Positions 57,787-64,000 of a stretch of DNA of 64,000 nt are shown here, in pieces (the stretch's first letter is position 1; each line of letters starts with the position of its first letter). Under the pieces are notes generated by a model that saw only the letters and a program-made list of their open reading frames with translations, ran no database searches and was not told the DNA's origin. The position numbers and the translations under genes are program-made. Origin of the DNA: Stropharia rugosoannulata (lineage: Eukaryota; Basidiomycota; Agaricomycetes; Agaricales; Strophariaceae); assembly GCA_028532985.1 (NCBI GenBank), contig JANCIK010000002.1, positions 2,294,001 through 2,358,000 on the forward strand, in the 5' to 3' direction.

Positions 57787-58649
57787 TTAGTCGTAATCAT
57801 CTTCTTCGACCAATTTTCTTTTCACGCCGTTGGTATTCTCCACTAACGACGTCGAGACTTCTTCCATCGCATCGCTCTCTTCATCATCATCGCCTCCCGC
57901 AAATAGGCCTTCTTCATCGTCGTCCACTCCATCGCTTCCTTCTTCCGTATCCATTCGTGTCCCTTGTGCAGGTGTGCCAATCATATCTATGTCCGATGGA
58001 GTGGCAATAGCACTAATTGGGAACGGTGCCTCTTCTCGCACGGGCTCCTGAGAAGCTATTGTTGAAGGTGTCCCGGCGTGTCCATGAATATGAGCGCCTG
58101 TGTCCATCTCAACGTCTTCGTCGACTTCCTCCTCTGACTCAGACTCTGATTCTTCTATCTCTTCAATCTCTTCATCGTACAGTTTGACTCCGGGCGGCGG
58201 CTTGTTGGGGACCAGATCAAAGTCCACCGCAGACAGACACTCAGACGAGGGCGGGAGCCGTACACCAAACACCTCAGGAACTGTAGGCAGCGGCGCCGCG
58301 TTCACCTCCGCAGCAAGAGAGAGGATGTACTGTGTCCGTTTGATAAGCTGCCGGCTGGACACGCATATGACTACATGCAACGCACCTCCTTTGGAACGCG
58401 CCCGCCAAACTCCCAGCCTACGCGTGCTTGGACGGCAAGGGTGACGTCGTCCTGATCGATCTTCCCGGCATGACCTGCATGCTCGGCGTATACGCTGGCG
58501 TCCGTGAGGACCTGGGAGGTGTACCTGTGCGCGAACTCGAGCAGCTGATGAATGACGCCCGGCTGGACGTCCTGCACGGAAGGGGCAGCGGAGAGAAGGA
58601 GGGCGATGGCACGCGCGGTGGCGGGGAGGTTGTCCGCGGGACGAGACAT
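57787..58649 (-). CDS. TAF9: TFIID/SAGA subunit TAF9
   Basis: Two exons (58649-58386, 58329-57787) give 268 aa. Residues about 5-85 form a histone fold: 'NLPATARAIALLLSAAPSVQ', 'GVIHQLLEFAHRYTSQVLTD' and 'AEHAGHAGKIDQDDVTLAVQ'. The next segment 'ILSLAAEVNAAPLPTVPEVF' followed by 'GVRLPPSSECLSAVDFDLVP' is the conserved region after the fold in TAF9. The C-terminal 120 residues are strongly acidic and disordered, ending 'VKRKLVEEDDYD'. TAF9 pairs with TAF6 in TFIID and SAGA for RNA polymerase II initiation. It is divergent from ISU1 with 202 bp between starts. Confidence 0.93.
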
Positions 58650-58851
58650 GGCGTGCAGCGGAGAGAGGTGGTGGTTGGACCGCACCGGACGGCGACTTGG
58701 GCGCGCGCGTGCGCATGTTTGGCTGCTGTGTGATTGGCTCGGGCCGAGGAGCCAATGAGAAGGGCGTGGCCCGTGGGCGTGTGAGTGGGTTGCAATATGA
58801 ATTCTGACTAATTGGGTCGGCCGTCCGACCCTCCCTTTTCAACTCACCGTC
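58650..58851. promoter_or_regulatory. divergent promoter region, TAF9 / ISU1
   Basis: This is a 202-bp GC-rich segment between opposing starts. It has two ATTGG/CCAAT motifs on opposite strands (about 58733 and 58751), which could bind the CCAAT complex. The binding is inferred. Confidence 0.5.
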
Positions 58852-59633
58852 ATGTTCCACTCAGCCCTCAGAAAGACTTTCGTCGCTGTCCCCCGTCCCG
58901 CTCTTTCCAGGGCCGTACTGCGTCCCGCTGGTGCCCGTGGCTATCATGAGAAAGTCATTTCCCACTACGAAAAGCCTAGAAACGTGCGTAGGGTCCATTT
59001 TAAGCCTGGACCGCTCGGAACTCCTTTATCTGATAACTGCCATCTCAGGTTGGCTCCCTCCCCAAAAACGACGTTGATGTCGGCACTGGCCTCGTAGGCG
59101 CCCCTGCGTAAGTCCTGCGCCCATGCTTGCTCTTGGGTAGCATAGCTACCCCCCAGCTGTCGGCGTTTTCGTTCCCATCGTCACTGCGGAACTAACCGGA
59201 TGCCCCCGTCTTCACAGTTGCGGCGATGTCATGAAGCTGCAGATTCGCGTCGATGAGAATGGTGTTATTTCGGATGTCAAGTTCAAGACGTTTGGGTGTG
59301 GCAGCGCCATCGCGTCGAGTTCGTATATGACCGAGCGCGTCCGAGGTCTTACCTTGGACGAGGCTGGCAAAATCAAGAACACCGAGATTGCCAAAGAACT
59401 TTGTCTGCCCCCGGTAAAGCTTCATTGCTCGAGTACGTTCCCCATTTGTTGCAGTCAATTTGACTTTCGGTCTTACTGTAAATTTCCTAGTGTTGGCCGA
59501 GGATGCCATTCGCTCGGCAATCCGCGACTATCGCTCCAAACGGGCTGCGCAAGGCAAGACGGCCTCCACCGTCATTGATGTTTCCCAAACCACGACATCA
59601 GCAGAGTCTGCCAATGCCTCGCAGCAGACATAA
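58852..59633 (+). CDS. ISU1: mitochondrial iron-sulfur cluster scaffold protein ISU1
   Basis: Four exons (58852-58983, 59049-59107, 59218-59432, 59491-59633) give 182 aa. The leader '[18 protein letters not shown]' is a mitochondrial targeting sequence. '[20 protein letters not shown]' opens the IscU fold. The three cluster-binding Cys lie in '[13 protein letters not shown]', '[14 protein letters not shown]' and '[16 protein letters not shown]'. 'LPPVK' is the binding site for the Ssq1-type Hsp70. The tail after '[14 protein letters not shown]' is Ser/Thr-rich and longer than in bacteria. The protein assembles [2Fe-2S] clusters with Nfs1, Isd11 and frataxin. It is convergent with PRP31, 257 bp apart. 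Confidence 0.97.
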
Positions 59634-59890
59634 TTATCGTGTTCTCACTTTCCCTGTCCCATCTTGTCATCTCTCTTACGCGTAAAATTACTACATACAT
59701 TTTTGCACCCTAGTCAGCTTTTTATTTGTCATTTGTACATTAGCGTTATGCATACCATTACCGATTTTCCTTTACATCTTGGTTGTAGTTCAAATACAGC
59801 AGCCATATAGACATTGTCATTATTGTGGTACTACAGTGCACGATAGCGAGATAGGGCTGAAATGCAGCCGGTGTGAAAGTGAGTGCACGT

Positions 59891-62045
59891 TTATGTACCC
59901 TTTTGCCCAACAAAGGAGAAAGTTCCGCCTGCAAACCACTTTTGGTTTTGGTTCGCTTCTTTGACCTGTTGCAATCTCGCGTTGCGATTGGTCAACTCGA
60001 AACCTTGAGGCAAAAAGAAAGCATGAGCCTAAATTTGCATAGGCATCAAGAATACAACCAAAAAAACAAACCTTGAGAAGGTGTAACGCTGAGAGAAGTT
60101 GCTGTGCCTACACCTTGCGACTGAGATTGTTGAGCTGCACGAGTTAGAGCAGCCGTCCGTAGCTTGTTCGCCTTCGACATTTTTGCTGCAAGGCGCGCAT
60201 AGAATGAGTAATATTGGGAACACCATGTGGACACGTTTCATACCTCGACTCTTGGCCTCCCCTAGTCCTGCACGGACCTTGCCCGAGCTTACACCAATCA
60301 TTCCCATTCCCTTTGTCTGGTCAAATGCACCGACTTCCTCTTCCGCCTCGCCAAATACCATGCGGTTCTGCAGCTTACGGAGTTCGGTCTGTGCGTATGC
60401 TTCCTTCGCTTTACGGGCCCTGATAAGCAGCTCAATGGCGATCACATACTACTAGTAACGAATTCCTACCGTTTACCACCGCGTCGTTTCTTGGGTCCGT
60501 CTCCAGGTATAGGCAGAGCTTTTACTACTTTTGAGGGCGGAGGGGCTGCTAACCTATCGATACGCTTTTCAATCTTGTCCTTGAGGCTCTCTCCATAAGT
60601 ACCTAAGTTTCACTTGTCAATGAGATTTACAATAGGTTGGTAGATATGTACCGACCATCTCGTCTTGAGCGCTCCAGGTCCATTCGAGCAGCTAGGACAG
60701 ATTTAGCGCCGATTGTACGTTGAATTTTTAGCTGATATTCAGGCGGGGTTGACTGAACAAGTTCAGATTGGAAGATAAAGCCCGTATGACGCTTTTGGGT
60801 AGCCGTTGAGAACCCTGCTGTGATCTTCTTCTGTGCGCCAAGCAGCTAAAAAATCTTTTTAAAGAAAATTACTTGTTCGAAGTTACGACCAAACGTACAT
60901 GTGCATTGCAAGCGGGCATTTTTGCCAAACCGGCAAGACCGCCAGCTACTCCAAGCAATTTTGCGGCTGTAGTGGTACCAACAATAGCAGATAGGTTGGG
61001 AGCAAGGACGTTCATTCGAGAGCTGACATACATGAATATCTGAATGGAATAAGCTCAGCAAGTTTTATCGGTGGCGAGCCATTGTTAGAAAGTACCTTTT
61101 TTCGGGCCTCCTCCAAACGATCAGCCAGGTCGCAGGCTCGCTGGACGGCCGTCCATTCCGCATCGGAGAGGAGCTTTCCTGAGGTTGTAGTTGAGGTTAC
61201 AACAACACTCATGATGACTGCCGGAGGCAGAACGCCTTGCAGATTAACTTTGGCTAGTTCCTGTGGAGAAAGGGTTCAGGAGGAGGCGTCAAGCTACAGA
61301 AATGAACACTCCTACCTCTGTGTTGGCCAGAGCTCGAACGGAACGGATGTACATGGACGGGTCTGTTACAAGTTGTTCCAATTCCGGAAAACGGGGAGCA
61401 TAATGGTCTCTAATGAACTACACGAAAGTTATAGTTATGATGGGTGTCCGTGGAGCATAGCTAGTCTTACCTTATGAACGACCAAAATTTCGTTGTCAAC
61501 GTCTACGGACAAATTGTTTGCCTGTACAATAACGTTATACTCAGGATTAAGGTGGGCAGGGAGCGCCATTTGCGCGTTGGGGGTTGGGTTTGCTTGATAT
61601 TTTTCAATATCCTACCGTGCATTGGCGATTCAGAACGCGTCGATACGTTTGGAGACGCGCCAACACGCACCTTGAGAATGTCATTCATCCGCTTGCTACC
61701 CTCCAGTTTGGCGACCTTGCTGACATCCTCGATACCGAGGAGATCCATGCGCTGGACATCCTCTGCGTCGAGCTCATCTGCGGGCTTTACTCCACCCTCG
61801 AGTACAAGACCGCCGACTTCGATTGCTTTGCCATCTGCGCCAGTGGCAGTCTCGCCGTCGGCCATCTCGTCGTCCTCGTCGTCTTCGTCTTCAGATGCAT
61901 CGGGTGCTGCGTCGGGCGCCTTGCGCTTGAGGCCAGCCCGATTGGACGGGGAAGGGGGTGTGATCTGGGGTTCGTCGTCCTGCTCCTCTTCGTCGCCGGA
62001 CAGCCCCTGGAGATCGGCAAGGAGCTCGTCTGCTAGGCCGCTCAT
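59891..62045 (-). CDS. PRP31: pre-mRNA splicing factor PRP31
   Basis: Ten exons (62045-61671, 61611-61471, 61417-61316, 61260-61096, 61039-60899, 60845-60656, 60602-60470, 60419-60244, 60185-60072, 60003-59891) give 549 aa. '[20 protein letters not shown]' is the start. The NOSIC/Nop domain has '[20 protein letters not shown]' and '[20 protein letters not shown]'. '[20 protein letters not shown]' and '[20 protein letters not shown]' follow. The Prp31 C-terminal part has '[20 protein letters not shown]' and '[13 protein letters not shown]'. The protein binds the U4 snRNA 5' stem-loop with the 15.5K protein and holds the U4/U6.U5 tri-snRNP together. An acidic stretch around residues 40-70 precedes the Nop domain. 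Confidence 0.96.
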
Positions 62046-62188
62046 GGTGGTAGTGGATAGAGAACACGTGTGTGCGTGGGAAGAAGCCGAGTGAGGAGCG
62101 GAGACGTCATGAGGTTTGTCATATGAAGTCATCGGGGCACTGTGGATCGCTTAACTTGACCTACTTGCTCACTGATTTTTTAAATACA
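62046..62188. promoter_or_regulatory. divergent promoter region, PRP31 / Rck2-like kinase
   Basis: Only 143 bp separate the opposing starts, the shortest divergent spacer in the window. Confidence 0.55.
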
Positions 62189-64000
62189 ATGGCCCCCGCC
62201 CTTATGGATGCGTTCAAAAGTATGTCCTTTGCCCATCCCGCCTCTGCCGCTCCGCTACAATCCTTTGTAGATCTCATCCGCCACGGCCGCAACCACAACG
62301 CAAAGCCCGTCCATCATGACAATCACTCCGACCCCACACACGATGCACATGCACGTGGCTTACGTCAACAGGACGCCCCGACGCCCCTGCCGCCCTTGAG
62401 TCCCCCAGAGACCAAGCAGGCTGCAGAGCTCATCGTCAAGGAGGAGCGCCGCCAGCAGTCCCAGATGCCGTTCTACAAGGGTCTCGAGGCCTACGACCTG
62501 ACGGACAAGATGGGCGAGTCAGTCTCACTTCTCCTCTTGTTTTCTCCACGCGACTCACGATCGCGCTTGGTTTCCCCAGCGGCGCCTTTTCCAATGTCTA
62601 TCGAGCCATCGAAAATAAGTCCGGCCAGCCCGTCGCAAGTCAGTTTTCTGTCTAAATGCTCTGGATCTGCGCTCATTCCTACATGTCTTGCAGTCAAGGT
62701 CGTCCGCAAGTTAGAGCTCAACGCAAGCCAGGTATGTACAAGCCCCAATTATCTGTGCTGTTTTCTTCTTGCGTTAGAGTCAGTTTACTGACCTCTTCGT
62801 CTTCTTTTTTACTGCATTTACCTTGATGCGCGCGGTATTCTTCACCGGTACAGGCTGGCGAGAAGCACTTGAACCCCCAGTTCAAGAAAAAGCCGCGCGT
62901 TACAGAGGTGCCTTTTACTTGCTTCGTCGTGATGAACGCAATCACGATTCTGACTCCTTCTTTAATTTGGTCTCATTAGCGTGCCAACATCCTCAAAGGT
63001 GAGTCGGGCTCCCGGTATCAGTCCATTTGCCGATGACTGATCCTGGCACAGAGGTGCAGATAATGCGTGGCACTTCCCATCCCTCCGTCGTCAAGCTGCT
63101 CTCGTTCTCAGAGTCGGAAGAGCACTACTTTCTCGTCATGGAGTGTGCGTAGCTCCCCGGTGCCGTCATCGGAAATTTCGTATTGATGATGTCATCATAG
63201 TAATGGCGGGCGGAGAGCTTTTTCATCAAATCGTAAAACTTACCTATTTCAGTGAGAATCTCTCCAGGCATGTCATCCTACAGGTCGCACAGGGCATTCG
63301 ATATCTCCATGAAGAGCGCGGTGTCGTTCATCGCGATATTAAACCCGAGAATCTGCTGTTCAATCGCATTGAAATCATTCCTTCAAAGAACCCCATCAAA
63401 CGTCCATATGACGAAGAGAAGGAAGACGAAGGCGAATTCATTCCTGGCGTCGGTGGTGGCGGAATAGGTCGCGTAAAGATTGCCGACTTTGGACTCAGTA
63501 AAGTTGTCTGGAACGAGGAAACCATGACGCCCTGTGGAACCGTTGGATATACTGCCCCAGAAATAGTAAAGGACGAACGTTATAGCAAAAGTGTGGATAT
63601 GTGGGCACTTGGATGCGTACTATACACATTATTGTGCGGCTTCCCACCTTTCTACGATGAAAGCATCAATGTCCTCACGGAGAAAGTGGCCAAAGGATAC
63701 TACACATTCCTGAGTCCTTGGTGGGACGACATTAGCCATTCTGGTGCGTAACTGTTCATCTGAACCGCAACATAGCTCATCGAGTTTTATCTTAGCCAAA
63801 GATCTAATCACGCATCTCCTTTGCGTTGATCCCGCGCAGCGGTACACTATTGATGAATTCTTGGATCACCCCTGGTGCAAGGCTGCACCTGCACCACCCC
63901 CGCCCCCTACACCTTTTGTGTACGGGAATGCGCACGGCCAATTAGGGACCGAACCACTGGACTCCCCACTTCTATCAGCTGCTCGTGGTGGCCGCGGCCA
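62189..64000 (+). CDS. CaMK-type Ser/Thr kinase, Rck2/Srk1-like, truncated at the window edge
   Basis: Eight exons are visible (62189-62517, 62580-62638, 62694-62731, 62854-62907, 62980-62998, 63052-63144, 63201-63743, 63796 to the edge). The start is 'MAPALMDAFKSMSFAHPASA'. The ATP site spans the first splice ('DKMGDGAFSNVYRAIENK'), with 'IKVVRKLEL' following. 'SHPSVVKLLSFSESEEHYFL', 'GVVHRDIKPENLLF', 'IADFGLSKVVWNEETMTPCG' and 'GYTAPEIVKDERYSKSVDMW' complete the kinase. An insert of about 40 residues between the HRD and DFG motifs is seen in fungal Rck1/Rck2/Srk1 kinases. These are activated by the Hog1/Sty1 MAP kinase and tune translation and the cell cycle under stress. The end, which would hold the MAPK docking site, is missing here. 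Confidence 0.9.

Noticed and set aside
59779..60076. Plus-strand frames containing a zinc-ribbon-like 'CHYCGTTVHDSEIGLKCSRC' segment that could be spliced to a downstream frame
   Set aside because: The supposed second exon is antisense to the last exon of PRP31 (60003-59891). The first has no ATG and lies in the 3' spacer between convergent ISU1 and PRP31.
61584..62036. Plus-strand ORF of 150 codons
   Set aside because: It is antisense to the acidic first exon of PRP31.
1..64000. tRNA, rRNA, CRISPR, transposon or plasmid features
   Set aside because: Reading both strands by eye I saw no B-box-like tRNA core in a cloverleaf context, no repeat array, and no transposase or reverse-transcriptase motifs. 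A computed scan could still find small RNAs.

Overview
The window looks like a gene-dense piece of a basidiomycete (Agaricomycete) nuclear genome. Almost every gene is cut by short introns (mostly 50-60 nt) with GT-AG borders. Several families are typical of, or largely confined to, basidiomycetes (a DUF6534 seven-helix membrane protein, a DUF6741-like protein). The proteins also include standard fungal housekeeping and plant-decay functions. All gene models were built by eye by joining exons so that frame and known family motifs continue across splice sites. I count 32 gene models plus one doubtful ORF. The first and last genes run off the window.

Layout. 0-7 kb: a truncated unknown gene, a DUF6534 membrane protein split into 12 small exons, an orphan ORF, a GNAT acetyltransferase, the Bsd2/Ndfip-type ubiquitin adaptor and an unknown 164-aa protein. 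7-16 kb: EMC10, the phenylalanyl-tRNA synthetase beta chain, diphthamide synthetase DPH6 fused to RidA-like domains, and a SUT/GPH-type sugar transporter. 16-24 kb: an ankyrin protein resembling TORC2 Avo2, a STEEP1 homologue, a WTAP/Mum2-like protein and a GC-rich low-complexity protein. 24-30 kb: a 21-exon secreted glutaminase A and a GH18 chitinase, head to head. 30-39 kb: a 927-aa protein with five copies of a C4 motif, the thioredoxin-fold protein Plp1/TXNDC9, Dom34/Pelota and a class I CPD photolyase. 39-51 kb: a small Ser-rich protein, methionine synthase MET6, a Ran1/Ksp1-like kinase, a polyol dehydrogenase, IBA57, a glutathione transferase and the DUF6741-like protein. 51-64 kb: a gene-poor stretch, a SnoaL-like protein, a GH3 beta-xylosidase, TAF9, the Fe-S scaffold ISU1, splicing factor PRP31 and a truncated Rck2/Srk1-like kinase.

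Themes. Translation and its quality control recur (PheRS, DPH6, Dom34, EMC10, Plp1). Mitochondrial Fe-S assembly has two members (IBA57, ISU1), and plant-polymer use has a beta-xylosidase plus a xylitol/sorbitol dehydrogenase. I see no operon-like cluster, no secondary-metabolite cluster, no intact transposon and no RNA gene. Several divergent neighbours share promoters shorter than 250 bp.

The most noteworthy observations are the five-motif C4 protein, an apparently high share of GC-AG introns (7 of about 166 modelled), a 5-nt internal exon needed to restore the conserved end of glutaminase A, and several introns that are multiples of three without stop codons.
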